Both the position numbers and the translations under genes were made by a program. Below, piece after piece: positions 28,857 to 37,904 of a stretch of 37,904 nucleotides of DNA. This stretch comes from Sulfuricurvum sp. GTDB taxonomy: Bacteria > Campylobacterota > Campylobacteria > Campylobacterales > Sulfurimonadaceae. Position 1 is the stretch's first letter; every line of letters begins with the position of its first letter. The stretch covers positions 1 through 37,904 of the forward strand of contig JAGXFM010000029.1 of the NCBI GenBank assembly GCA_024637215.1, in the 5' to 3' direction. Below the pieces are notes generated by a model. The model made no database searches. It was not told the origin of the DNA and was given only the letters and a program-made list of their open reading frames with translations.

Positions 28857-29676
28857 AAAGCAGTAAACTTACCGCCATTACCCCCATCCCCCCAATAATT
28901 CCCGCAATCGCCGTATGGGCATTTCCGTACACCCGTGCGGAGGGGAGCAGTTCATCAAGAGAGATATAAATCATTATCCCCGCTACGATTCCAAAAGTAA
29001 TCCCTAGTGTTAGTTCTCCCATCAACGGCATCAAAAAAAAGAATCCCACAGCCGCTCCGATAGGTTCGGCTAATCCTGAGCCGAAGGCATACCAAAATGC
29101 CCGCTTTCGCTCACCGGTCGCATGGTAAATCGGCAAAGATACCGCCATCCCCTCTGGGATATTATGAATGGCGACCGCAAGGGCGATTCCAAGCCCAAGG
29201 GTGAGAGAATCCAATGCCGACACAAATGTTGCAAAACCTTCCGGAAAATTGTGTATTGCTATCGCCAGAGCGGTAAAAACTCCCGTACGGTGAAGCACCA
29301 TTTTTTGTTTTGATTGCGCATGTTCAGTTTTTAACGGGGATAAAGCCTGTTCGGACTTGAGTTCATGCGGATTCACATCTTCGGGAACCAAACGGTCGAT
29401 TCCAAATGCCAATGCAATCCCTGAAAAAAAACAGATCAGCATCAATGCTTCGGCGGTAGTGTCGCAAAATTGAAGGGCAAAAGAGGCTTTTGATTTAACC
29501 AAAATCTCAGCAAACGAGATATAAATCATCACCCCTGCCGAAAATCCTAGTCCGATAGAGAGAAGCCGTGTATTATCACTTTTGGAAAAAAAGGCGAGTG
29601 CTGCCCCTATTCCCGTCGATAAACCGGCAAATAAAGTGAGTCCAAAAGCAATAAAGATTGTTTCCAAAGAGTACAT
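28843..29676 (-). CDS. zupT: ZIP-family metal transporter (ZupT-like)
   Basis: AIHNFPEGFATFVSAL and AIHNIPEGMAVSLPIYHATGERKRAFWYAFGSGLAEPIGA, ZIP HNxPEG motifs. Confidence 0.92.
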   Translation of the reverse strand: MYSLETIFIAFGLTLFAGLSTGIGAALAFFSKSDNTRLLSIGLGFSAGVMIYISFAEILVKSKASFALQFCDTTAEALMLICFFSGIALAFGIDRLVPEDVNPHELKSEQALSPLKTEHAQSKQKMVLHRTGVFTALAIAIHNFPEGFATFVSALDSLTLGLGIALAVAIHNIPEGMAVSLPIYHATGERKRAFWYAFGSGLAEPIGAAVGFFFLMPLMGELTLGITFGIVAGIMIYISLDELLPSARVYGNAHTAIAGIIGGMGVMAVSLLLFKIS

Positions 29677-29771
29677 TGCGTCACACCTTCTCTCTTTTGT
29701 TAGTGTAATGATATTACCCTATATTTTAAAAAGAAAGGTATAATAGTTCATTCACGCCGGAGGTCAAATCG

Positions 29772-30176
29772 ATGAATGAAACAGAGTTACTCACTCTTTT
29801 TGTCGGCATTATCGCGCTTTGCATGCTGATCATTACCGCGGTGATTATTTTCATCGGAACGTACTCGATTAAAACCATGCAAAAGACGCAAGAATTTATT
29901 GCCCATGTCCAAAGTGAGCTTAGCTTCCTTTCGACCAAAGCAGCATTAACCCTCCATGAGGTCAATGAGCTTCTCTCACAACTCAAAGTGGAGTCAAAGA
30001 TACTAAGCGAGAAATCGAAACTCTCCTTGCATGAATTGCATGACTTACTCTCGTTTCTCCATGACGAGACTAAAATGCTTGCGCTAAAAGCTTCAAACGG
30101 AATCGCGAAAGTGACCATCGGCTCACTGGCTATCGGAGCGATTTCGCAATTTTTCAAGAAAAAAAATAACCCTTAG
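29772..30176 (+). CDS. DUF948-like single-TM protein with internal 25-residue repeat
   Basis: N-terminal TM, then LSTKAALTLHEVNELLSQLKVESKI / LSEKSKLSLHELHDLLSFLHDETKM. Confidence 0.65.
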   Translation: MNETELLTLFVGIIALCMLIITAVIIFIGTYSIKTMQKTQEFIAHVQSELSFLSTKAALTLHEVNELLSQLKVESKILSEKSKLSLHELHDLLSFLHDETKMLALKASNGIAKVTIGSLAIGAISQFFKKKNNP

Positions 30177-30186
30177 GAGAAATATT

Positions 30187-30495
30187 ATGAACCAAGACAA
30201 CACACTCAGCTTTATCGTAGGTGCCGCACTCGGCGGAATTGCAGGATACTATCTCTATAAACATCAAGATCAAATCGTCGATAAAATCCACGAACTCGAA
30301 GGCAATCTCAATATCGATCATAATAGTCTGATTGAAAAAGCAAAAAACAAACTCGACACATTAACCCAAAATGTTCAATCGACGATTGAACGCTATACCC
30401 ACGGTAGTGAGCCTAAAACAACCGATGAAATCACCGCCATCATGACCGAACTTGCCCGCTTACGCGAGGAAGTAAGAGAGCTTAGCTCGCAATAA
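30187..30495 (+). CDS. YtxH-like small protein
   Basis: LSFIVGAALGGIAGYYLYKHQDQIVDKI followed by a charged coiled-coil-like tail. Confidence 0.65.
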   Translation: MNQDNTLSFIVGAALGGIAGYYLYKHQDQIVDKIHELEGNLNIDHNSLIEKAKNKLDTLTQNVQSTIERYTHGSEPKTTDEITAIMTELARLREEVRELSSQ

Positions 30496-30515
30496 AGAAG
30501 AAGCTTCTTCTTTCC

Positions 30516-31583
30516 TTACGGGTAAAACTTCCGATTAGTTTTACGAAGCATCCGAAGCGTTGTCAGCGTAAACGCTACAATCGCCGGACCGATAATAAAT
30601 CCCCAAAAGCCGAACGTCGCCAAACCGCCTACAATAGCAAAGAAAATCATAAATTCATTAATACGGCTTTTCCCGTCACTCAATTTCCGATTGACAAAAT
30701 TCAAAATTACCAATTTAACAATATTATCAATAAAAAATGCCAACATTGCCCACGAGTAGACGGTGATCAATAAAGCATTCATCATATTTCCTTCAAAATA
30801 CTCATGCAATGCAACCGGAATCCAAACTAAAGCGGTACCGACAACAGGGATAATAGCCGAGATGCCGGTCATAAATCCCAACAAGAAAGGGTTATATCCT
30901 TCAAAAAAAGCGATAAAAATACCAAAGGCAACCCCCTGCGCAATCATCACACCACCCAATGTGTAAAACACCACCGCCGTTGTCGTCATCATATCAGTAA
31001 AAAATCCCCGCTTTAGTGTTCGCGAGAGAGGGATGATAGGGAGTAAAAAAAGTTTAAGACTTCGTCCATACCAGGTCAAGAAAAAGAAAAAGACAACAAT
31101 CATCGCCATCTCGATAAGCATCGCCATAAACGTTTGGACTCCACTTCCCAACCATGCGGCAAGGGTGGAAATTATCTCATCTTTATGCGCTTTACCTAAT
31201 AAAATCAAATTTTCCAAAGGCTCTTTTAGCCATCCCAAAAACGTGGGGAGATAGGAACTGAGGGTATCGATTTTATCTCCTAAAGCACGAATAATCACCA
31301 TCACATTCGAAGGCTGATCAAACAAATAGAATAAAAACATTGCAATAGGGACAAATAGGAGCAAAGAGAGACTTAACGTCACAATTCCCGCCGCTATGAG
31401 TGATGCCATCTTTTTAAATCGCTCGTAACGGTAGATTTTAACTTCTACATAATGGTAAAGCGGAGAGATAACGATAGCCAATAAAAAAGCGATAAAAAAA
31501 CTTTTTAAAAAAGGCAAAAAGAGCCATACGGTAAGCCCTAAGGCTGAAAAGATCATAAATCGGACAAATAGTTTGTTTTCCAT
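30516..31583 (-). CDS. AI-2E family transporter (PerM-like)
   Basis: 355 aa, multi-TM; FLLGFMTGISAIIPVVGTALVWIPVAL and FGFWGFIIGPAIVAFTLTTLRM typical of the family. Confidence 0.9.
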   Translation of the reverse strand: MENKLFVRFMIFSALGLTVWLFLPFLKSFFIAFLLAIVISPLYHYVEVKIYRYERFKKMASLIAAGIVTLSLSLLLFVPIAMFLFYLFDQPSNVMVIIRALGDKIDTLSSYLPTFLGWLKEPLENLILLGKAHKDEIISTLAAWLGSGVQTFMAMLIEMAMIVVFFFFLTWYGRSLKLFLLPIIPLSRTLKRGFFTDMMTTTAVVFYTLGGVMIAQGVAFGIFIAFFEGYNPFLLGFMTGISAIIPVVGTALVWIPVALHEYFEGNMMNALLITVYSWAMLAFFIDNIVKLVILNFVNRKLSDGKSRINEFMIFFAIVGGLATFGFWGFIIGPAIVAFTLTTLRMLRKTNRKFYP

Positions 31584-31595
31584 AATAGTTCCTTA

Positions 31596-33359
31596 TTAAT
31601 GCTGATGATGAACGAAGCGTTTAAAACTCCCCTCTTGCTCTTCCAATGCTTCGCGTGACCCCTCTTCTAATATAGTACCATTTTCAAGAACATAAATATA
31701 ATCGGCTTTGGTAATTGTACTCAGACGATGGGCAATAATAATGACTGTTTTTTCTCTCAAAAATTCTTTTAGTGCTTCGAATAATGCACTCTCGGTATGC
31801 ACGTCCAAGGCCGAAGTGGACTCATCAAAGATAACCACCTTTGGATCTGCCAACACCATCCGTGCGATACTCAGCCGCTGACGCTGGCCTCCAGAGAGAC
31901 GGATTCCGAATTTACCGACCTGTGTTTCAAGTCTCTGCGGCAATGCACTTACAAACTCAAAAAGTTGTGCGATGCGTAACGCTTCCCATATCTTATCCTC
32001 ACTTACCTCATCCCCCATTGTGAGATTAAACCAAAGCGTTTCATTAAACATCAACGGCTGTTGCAATACCACAAAGACCTTGTCACGTATCTGTGAAAAG
32101 CCGATTTTTTCCACACTGACATCATTATAAAGGATATCCCCTGACGTAGGAGGATAAAATCCAACCAACAGTTGAGAAAGGGTACTTTTACCGCTTCCGC
32201 TTGCCCCGATAATCGCTACCGTACTTCCCGAGTGGATATGAATATTTAATCCTTTTAGAACCGGTTCATTCGCACCGTAGCTAAATACTAAATCACGTGT
32301 TTGAATCGAAATGGCTGAGCCACTTTCCAATACATTCGACGTGTTAGAATGTTTCTCTTCAGTTGGAAGTGAAAGCAACTCGTTTAGTCGAGCAAGGGCA
32401 TTCTTGGCATTGGCAAAGCTATACTGCATTGAGAGTAAATCCTGTACGGGAGTCATCATAAACCATAAATAGCCGAATATCCCGAACATCAGTCCGATGG
32501 AGAGATCCGAATACAAAACCATCACCAGCCCCAACGCTCTGAATATTTCAAATCCACTCAAAAAAAGGGTATACGAATAGCGCTCCCCCCTTAATGCCTT
32601 GATTCCGTATTCACTGGCACTTTGACGCAATCGCTGTGATTGGGTGATCGCACTCGCGATAAAACGCTCCTCTTTATTGCTCGCCCGTATTTGACCAAAG
32701 AGATCACACATTTGTGTGAGGTTATCGGAAAGCTCGCCGATGGTTCTATTTTGCTCTTTTTTGAGCTTCCCGACACTTCCTGAAATTTTACGGGTGATAA
32801 TCATTATAAGGGGCTGAAAAATAATAATGAGAAGTCCAAAGAGTGGGTTAATCCAAATCAATACCCCCGCTACACCAATAAGGGTTGCGACCGAGACGAT
32901 GAGTTTGGAGAGGGCACTTCCTAAAAACTGCTCAATCGTATCGATGTCGGTGATGAGATGGGTAATAACTTTGCCGCTTCCTAAACGTTCATATTCGGAC
33001 ATCGAAACCGCCTTCAGATGTTCCAATGCTCTCACACGAACACTAAAGCTGAGTTCTTGGGAGAGGGTGATAAAAAATTTCTGTGAAGCGACACTGAGAA
33101 TAAAAAATAAAAAGCGCAATACGATGGTGACTGCGAGTACAACTCCGATATAGAGAAGCGGTTCATGCAAAGAGGAAAAGGTATCGATCATTTCACTGAT
33201 CGCCCCCCCCTTTTTAAGAAGTACCTCATCCACCATTAACGGGATCAGTAAAGGGATAGGAATGGAGATTAGGGTAGCGAGAATGGCGATGACATTCCCT
33301 AAGATAAGGGAACGTTTATATCGGAGCATCAATGAAAATAACATTTTAAAGGTAAGCAT
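31596..33359 (-). CDS. ABC transporter, fused permease and ATP-binding protein
   Basis: AIIGASGSGKSTLSQLLVGFYPPTSGDI, RLSGGQRQRLSIARMVLADPKVVIFDESTSALD, six-TM N-terminal region. Start uncertain: TATAAT at 33372-33367 argues against the track start 33398; ATG at 33359 or 33344 more likely. Confidence 0.92.
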   Translation of the reverse strand: MLTFKMLFSLMLRYKRSLILGNVIAILATLISIPIPLLIPLMVDEVLLKKGGAISEMIDTFSSLHEPLLYIGVVLAVTIVLRFLFFILSVASQKFFITLSQELSFSVRVRALEHLKAVSMSEYERLGSGKVITHLITDIDTIEQFLGSALSKLIVSVATLIGVAGVLIWINPLFGLLIIIFQPLIMIITRKISGSVGKLKKEQNRTIGELSDNLTQMCDLFGQIRASNKEERFIASAITQSQRLRQSASEYGIKALRGERYSYTLFLSGFEIFRALGLVMVLYSDLSIGLMFGIFGYLWFMMTPVQDLLSMQYSFANAKNALARLNELLSLPTEEKHSNTSNVLESGSAISIQTRDLVFSYGANEPVLKGLNIHIHSGSTVAIIGASGSGKSTLSQLLVGFYPPTSGDILYNDVSVEKIGFSQIRDKVFVVLQQPLMFNETLWFNLTMGDEVSEDKIWEALRIAQLFEFVSALPQRLETQVGKFGIRLSGGQRQRLSIARMVLADPKVVIFDESTSALDVHTESALFEALKEFLREKTVIIIAHRLSTITKADYIYVLENGTILEEGSREALEEQEGSFKRFVHHQH

Positions 33360-33522
33360 AATAGTGATTATATCCAAAGCAAATCGAAGTAGAGACAATG
33401 GGTATTTTAAATAATAAAAATTATCCTTTAGAATTTTGAGTTAACTTTTTGCTTCTCAGTTTAATTAATCTTTGTGTGTTACAATTTCCCCATATTACTC
33501 GAAAACCATACAAGGAAATACC

Positions 33523-34119
33523 ATGCTCGTTACTAAAAAAGCTCCTGATTTTACTGCTACAACTGTTCTTGGGAACAACCAAATCGTTGATAACTTCAAC
33601 TTGTACGAAAACCTCGGCGAAAAAGGTGCCGTATTGTTTTTCTATCCGTTGGACTTTACGTTCGTATGTCCGTCTGAGCTTATCGCATTTGATCACCGTT
33701 TAGAGTCGTTCACAGAACGTGGAATCAACGTTATCGGTGTATCGGTTGACTCACAATTCAGCCACTTTGCATGGAAAAATACTCCGGTAAACCAAGGCGG
33801 TATCGGTCAAGTTCGTTACCCACTCGTAGCCGATTTGAACAAACAAATTTCACGCGATTACGATGTCTTGCTCGGTGATTCTGTAGCGCTTCGCGGATCA
33901 TTCTTGCTCGACAAAGACGGAACCGTTCGTCACGCGGTTATCAACGACCTTCCACTTGGGCGTAATATCGATGAAATGCTTCGTATGATCGATGCGATGT
34001 TGTTCACCAACGAGCATGGTGAAGTTTGTCCTGCAGGTTGGGCAAAAGGCGACGCAGGTATGAAAGCAAGCACTGAAGGTGTTGCTGAATACCTTTCTGC
34101 TCACTCTGATAGCCTTTAA
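33523..34119 (+). CDS. 2-Cys peroxiredoxin (AhpC/Prx1 type)
   Basis: MLVTKKAPDFTATTVLG, FYPLDFTFVCPSEL (peroxidatic Cys), GEVCPAGW (resolving Cys). Confidence 0.96.
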   Translation: MLVTKKAPDFTATTVLGNNQIVDNFNLYENLGEKGAVLFFYPLDFTFVCPSELIAFDHRLESFTERGINVIGVSVDSQFSHFAWKNTPVNQGGIGQVRYPLVADLNKQISRDYDVLLGDSVALRGSFLLDKDGTVRHAVINDLPLGRNIDEMLRMIDAMLFTNEHGEVCPAGWAKGDAGMKASTEGVAEYLSAHSDSL

Positions 34120-34128
34120 TCTTTTCTT

Positions 34129-34144
34129 TTCCCCTTTCGGGGAA
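34129..34144 (+). terminator. Probable terminator after the peroxiredoxin gene
   Basis: TTCCCC-TTTC-GGGGAA 6-bp stem, 9 nt after the stop; short T-run (CTTTT) only further downstream. Confidence 0.5.
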
Positions 34145-34179
34145 GCCACTTTTAATCCAAAACGCCCTATTCTTCTTTT

Positions 34180-34923
34180 ATGCAATACTCTTTTTTAGCC
34201 TCTTACGCCCTTATCATTTTTGCCCTATGGTATTCACGCCGTGAACAGTTCGGTCTCGAAAAAACGATCCTGACGAACTCGATTTTGGCGATGGTTCAGC
34301 TCGGGCTTCTCGGCTACGCCCTCGTCTATCTCTTTAAAATCGAGCATCCGTCCCTGCTATTTTTTGTATTATTGGGGATGGTAACTTTCGGCGCCTATAC
34401 CGCCAAGAAACGCTCACCACTGGGAGAGGATAGTTTTAAAATCGCTTTTTTTACCCTTGGGGCTTCGTCGGGGATCGTCTTTTTATCGATGATGGCATTT
34501 GGAGTTATTCACATGGTTCCTCATGAGATGATCCCCATAGGTGGGATGATTATTGGAAATGCCCTCAACGTCTATACCCAAAGCACCGAACGGTTCCGCG
34601 CGGAGGTCAAAAATACGATTGAGATTATCGAGGGGATGGTGGCACTAGGTGCACCGCTTAAAGAGGCGCTGCATTTTGCCTCTAAAGCTTCTATCAAAGC
34701 CTCGATGATCCCGACGCTCAATATGCTCCAAACGGTAGGTATCATCCATATCCCAGGGATCACCACGGGGATGCTTCTCGCGGGAGCCGATCCGCTTCAA
34801 GCGATCTCGTATCAACTCGCCGTCATGTACATGATGGTGGCGGTAGCGTTACTCTCTGCCGTATTCGGAGTGATGTTTTCCTATCGAATTATTATCGCTT
34901 CGGCGTTTACAACCCCGCACTAA
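34180..34923 (+). CDS. fetB: FetB/UPF0014-family ABC transporter permease
   Basis: PIGGMIIGNALNVYTQSTERFRAEV and HIPGITTGMLLAGADPLQAISYQLAVMYMMVAV match the FetB family. Confidence 0.85.
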   Translation: MQYSFLASYALIIFALWYSRREQFGLEKTILTNSILAMVQLGLLGYALVYLFKIEHPSLLFFVLLGMVTFGAYTAKKRSPLGEDSFKIAFFTLGASSGIVFLSMMAFGVIHMVPHEMIPIGGMIIGNALNVYTQSTERFRAEVKNTIEIIEGMVALGAPLKEALHFASKASIKASMIPTLNMLQTVGIIHIPGITTGMLLAGADPLQAISYQLAVMYMMVAVALLSAVFGVMFSYRIIIASAFTTPH

Positions 34924-36151
34924 AGCGTTTTGCTTTCGGGTGAACGAAACAAAGTTGTTCCCACCCTCTATGCGGTTTGATTAAAGTTACCCGATGGGCG
35001 GATACGGAACGAGAAAGTGCCACATAGAACTGGGAGGGGGCGAAGATCTCGTTGGTCTCGATGACGTAGTCCGCCAAAGACATCCCCTGTGATTTATGGA
35101 TTGTAATGGCAAATGCGAGGGTGATCGGAAACTGGCTAAGGGTGATTAGTTTTTCTTCATTAGCCGTCTTCCCCTTCTCCACCCACCTAGTTTTTGTGGT
35201 ATCGACCCGCTCCACTTTAACACTCACCCCATCGGATTTTTTTACCCATACACAATCCTCTTCGATGGAAGTGATTCGCCCTCGCTCGCCGTTGTAATAG
35301 TTCCACGCATTACGGGTAAAGAGGATCGGTGCTCCCACTTTCAATGCTAACTTTGGCTCGATACGACTCTCACTCATAAAACGCTCAACATCACGGTCCT
35401 GCATCTTTTTATCATGAAGAGTGACATAGGTTGTAAGTTCTATTATCTCACCGTTTAGATGCTCCAGCTGAGAGCGATTATGGTTTTGAGCACTGATATT
35501 TTTCCCATACAAGAGGGTCATGGTCGATTTGTCTTCATTTAGCGGACGAACCAATGATTCTAACGCCTCTACCGCATCTTCATCAATACGAGCATGACGT
35601 ACCTTTTCCAAAAGGCTCAAAAATTCTGCTTCATGCGTACGGTATGACCCCTCCAAATGCAGAGTCTTCAATCCAAGTCGTTCCCAGCTTGGAGATTCAA
35701 AAGCGAAATAGATCGGCTCATTCCCTCTAACAACAGGTGGGAGCTGTAAAAAATCCCCTACCACGACCAGCCGTCCGTTAAACTCTGCCTGTAAAAGACG
35801 AAGCCGAATCATATCAAGCAACGGCGCTCCCACCATTGAAATCTCGTCAATAACGATGATATTCATCGAACGGATGAGTTTGATGATTTTTTTAGAGGGG
35901 TCAAGTTTACCGTTGCGCTCTAATTCTTCCTGAGAGTTAGCGATCCCAAGATCAAAAAAACTATGAAGGGTTTGCCCCCCGATCAACGTCGCCGCCATCC
36001 CCGTCGAGGCGAGACGGGCCACCGATTTTCCTTTTTGAAGTGCATCTTCTATGAGGGCCAGTGTTAACGTTGTCTTCCCTGCACCTGCGCCTCCGGTGAT
36101 AAAGAGGCTTGAATGTTCCAAAATTTTTAACGCGTTTTCAATCATTCTCAT
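34907..36151 (-). CDS. PIF1-like AAA/superfamily 1B helicase
   Basis: FITGGAGAGKTTLTLAL, IIVIDEISMVGAPLLDMI, VVVGDFLQLPPVV, LEGSYRT, ITIHKSQGMSL, FYVALSRS. Confidence 0.92.
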   Translation of the reverse strand: MRMIENALKILEHSSLFITGGAGAGKTTLTLALIEDALQKGKSVARLASTGMAATLIGGQTLHSFFDLGIANSQEELERNGKLDPSKKIIKLIRSMNIIVIDEISMVGAPLLDMIRLRLLQAEFNGRLVVVGDFLQLPPVVRGNEPIYFAFESPSWERLGLKTLHLEGSYRTHEAEFLSLLEKVRHARIDEDAVEALESLVRPLNEDKSTMTLLYGKNISAQNHNRSQLEHLNGEIIELTTYVTLHDKKMQDRDVERFMSESRIEPKLALKVGAPILFTRNAWNYYNGERGRITSIEEDCVWVKKSDGVSVKVERVDTTKTRWVEKGKTANEEKLITLSQFPITLAFAITIHKSQGMSLADYVIETNEIFAPSQFYVALSRSVSAHRVTLIKPHRGWEQLCFVHPKAKRFSAGL

Positions 36152-37214
36152 CCTTTAATACTATTACCCGTCCAAACGGCACATCAGTATCCTTTGGTGC
36201 AATCCAAAGGGTCTCAACCATCGGTTCATAAGGGGGAAACTTGCCATCTAAATCGGTAAAATAAAGGAGACATTTCGGACGGTATACCCACGACTCAATC
36301 AGCTCGAATACGGGTCTAAAATCAGTTCCCGCACCGCCGCTGAGAGCATAGGTGATAGCCTCTCCACGCTCAAAGCGCACATGGGAACGGATTCGATCAT
36401 CACAGACGATCAGATCAATCGTATAAGAGCTGAACAACTCCGTAATTGATTCTACTTCAGCGATAAACTGCGCCAACAGTACCTCATTGACCGATCCCGA
36501 ACTATCAATCGCAATTGACAGTTCCAAATGGCGTGAATGAACCCCCGGCAGATAGACTCCGTCATAAAGGAGCTTTTTGCTCGGAGGGATGAGGGTGTAA
36601 TCACTGACATAATACCCCCCAATCCTCTCTCGCAGTTCATTACGCCAATCGATAAGAGACTTTTTGTGCGGTTGGATCAGACGATGAATCGCTTCGCTGA
36701 GAGGGTCTGATTTTTCCAATGCTTCCTCTGAACGCTTTTCTCTTTGGGCACGAGAGAGCTTTTCATCCAGCCAATCGTCGTCTCGCCCCTCATCACTGTC
36801 ACGGTCGTTTTGTTCCTGATCTAAAAACTCCAATGAAAGCTCATGATAGATCTCTTCCGCACTCAGATTGCCAAAGCGTTTATCGTAGGTTATAGAAGGG
36901 GGAGGGGTAAAACCGCTCTCGATCAGCAACGTGTTAATCGCATAGTCACACGCCATATTCCATAGCCATGGACTGCGGTTCCCTCGCCTATGCGTATGAC
37001 TTAACGCCTCATGCAACGCAGAGTTACACAAAGCAAATATCCGCTCTGCATCACCGAGTGACTCCATATACCCCTCACGATACTCGAACCGCCCCTCACG
37101 GGTGGCAAAACTCTCGATGTTATCATTTACAACGTTCTCCATACCGCTCGCGATCGTGCCGAAAAAGGGATAATCGAGGAGGAGTTTGGCTTTGAGGGGA
37201 GAAAAATCGATCAT
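36138..37214 (-). CDS. DUF2201-type putative metallopeptidase / VWA-like protein
   Basis: HEALSHTHRRGNRSPWLWNMACDYAINTLL and MIDAS-like LELSIAIDSSGSVNE; C-terminal LLYFTDLDGKFP. Confidence 0.85.
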   Translation of the reverse strand: MIDFSPLKAKLLLDYPFFGTIASGMENVVNDNIESFATREGRFEYREGYMESLGDAERIFALCNSALHEALSHTHRRGNRSPWLWNMACDYAINTLLIESGFTPPPSITYDKRFGNLSAEEIYHELSLEFLDQEQNDRDSDEGRDDDWLDEKLSRAQREKRSEEALEKSDPLSEAIHRLIQPHKKSLIDWRNELRERIGGYYVSDYTLIPPSKKLLYDGVYLPGVHSRHLELSIAIDSSGSVNEVLLAQFIAEVESITELFSSYTIDLIVCDDRIRSHVRFERGEAITYALSGGAGTDFRPVFELIESWVYRPKCLLYFTDLDGKFPPYEPMVETLWIAPKDTDVPFGRVIVLKDEND

Positions 37215-37904
37215 AGCAGATACGCGTACGCCTCAACCCATTCGCCAAACGCATCCAAATGCTCCATCGCGACCCCCTGACGCTGAAGGTCTTGGACGAT
37301 AAGGACGGCAAACTCGTTTTTGAGCTTCAACGTATAACGCAACACATGCGAAAGTGCCTCTTCATTCGGAGTTTGCAACAGTCTCGATACGAGGATGTTG
37401 GAGAGGGCATAAAGGGTGGAGAGTTCACTCGGTGCATCACACGCTTCACCACGTAAAATCGCCTCAATATCGGGAAGATGATCCATGATTTTACAATACC
37501 CTAAAAAATCGACGGCGGCATCTTCCCCAACCGCACCTGAAATCGCTTCCAGTAGTAAATCTCTGGATAGTGCGCTTTGAAGAATTCTATGAACGGCCTC
37601 CCAACTGCGCGGTGTCGCAAAACTCCGCTCATTTTTGAGCGGATCGAATCCAAACAGTGCACTGTTTTTAAATCCGATATACGCGATTAAGCGAGGATCA
37701 ATACGTGACTTCACTGCCCACGTCCGCCAATCCTCACTGCTCACCTCCATCTCGATGTGAACAAAACGGTTGGCTAGCGGTGAGGGGAGACGATAGACCA
37801 CGCCGCGATAATGGCTGCATTTGTCCGGCCAGCATCCGGTAATGACCTTCACCGGCGCGGAGTTGCTAGTCATCACGTCGCCAATTCGAACGATCGCATG
37901 AGAC
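37211..37904 (-). CDS. MoxR-family AAA ATPase, C-terminal part, runs off right edge
   Basis: RGVVYRLPSPLANRFVHIEMEVSSEDWRTWAVKSRIDPRLIAYIGF...FATPRSWEAVHRIL; frame is open to the window edge (SHAIVRIGDVMTSN...), so the track start (GTG 37876) is probably not the true start. Confidence 0.75.
   Translation of the reverse strand, partial: SHAIVRIGDVMTSNSAPVKVITGCWPDKCSHYRGVVYRLPSPLANRFVHIEMEVSSEDWRTWAVKSRIDPRLIAYIGFKNSALFGFDPLKNERSFATPRSWEAVHRILQSALSRDLLLEAISGAVGEDAAVDFLGYCKIMDHLPDIEAILRGEACDAPSELSTLYALSNILVSRLLQTPNEEALSHVLRYTLKLKNEFAVLIVQDLQRQGVAMEHLDAFGEWVEAYAYLL

Noticed and set aside
1-37904. CRISPR arrays, IS elements, prophage, toxin-antitoxin or defence island
   Set aside because: No spaced direct repeats, transposase, phage structural or recognised defence genes in the ORFs. 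The ParA/RHH pair is better read as partition-like than toxin-antitoxin.

Overview
Window of about 37.9 kb, densely coded and mostly housekeeping. Protein content and gene order suggest a Campylobacterota (epsilonproteobacterial) chromosome, possibly Sulfuricurvum/Sulfurimonas-like; this is inferred from memory, not searched. Recognisable genes: proA (partial, left edge), dnaK, grpE, a DASS/SLC13 transporter, an AsmA-like protein, a SagB/nitroreductase-like protein, comF, lepA, prs, argJ, a K+ channel, rpmB, an HDOD protein plus a STAS/CheX-like protein, rpe, trpF, a DnaQ-like exonuclease, accA-fabF-acpP-fabG-gpmI, mraY-murD, tRNA-Phe, a PAS-GGDEF protein, a ParA-like ATPase plus a small RHH-like protein, a WaaP/Bud32-like kinase, a ZIP transporter, DUF948-like and YtxH-like proteins, a PerM/AI-2E family protein, an ABC exporter, a 2-Cys peroxiredoxin, a FetB-like permease, a PIF1-like helicase, a DUF2201/VWA protein, and the C-terminus of a MoxR-like ATPase (right edge). 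No CRISPR array, rRNA, transposase or prophage was seen. Items most worth a second look: two HAIR-like TTGA-N11-TCAA operators between grpE-dnaK and a divergent transporter; two strong hairpins in the acpP-fabF gap; the HDOD + STAS-(REC-like)-STAS-CheX gene pair; a chromosomal ParA/RHH cassette with adjacent inverted repeats; and an anomalous sequence at the right-hand end of the window.
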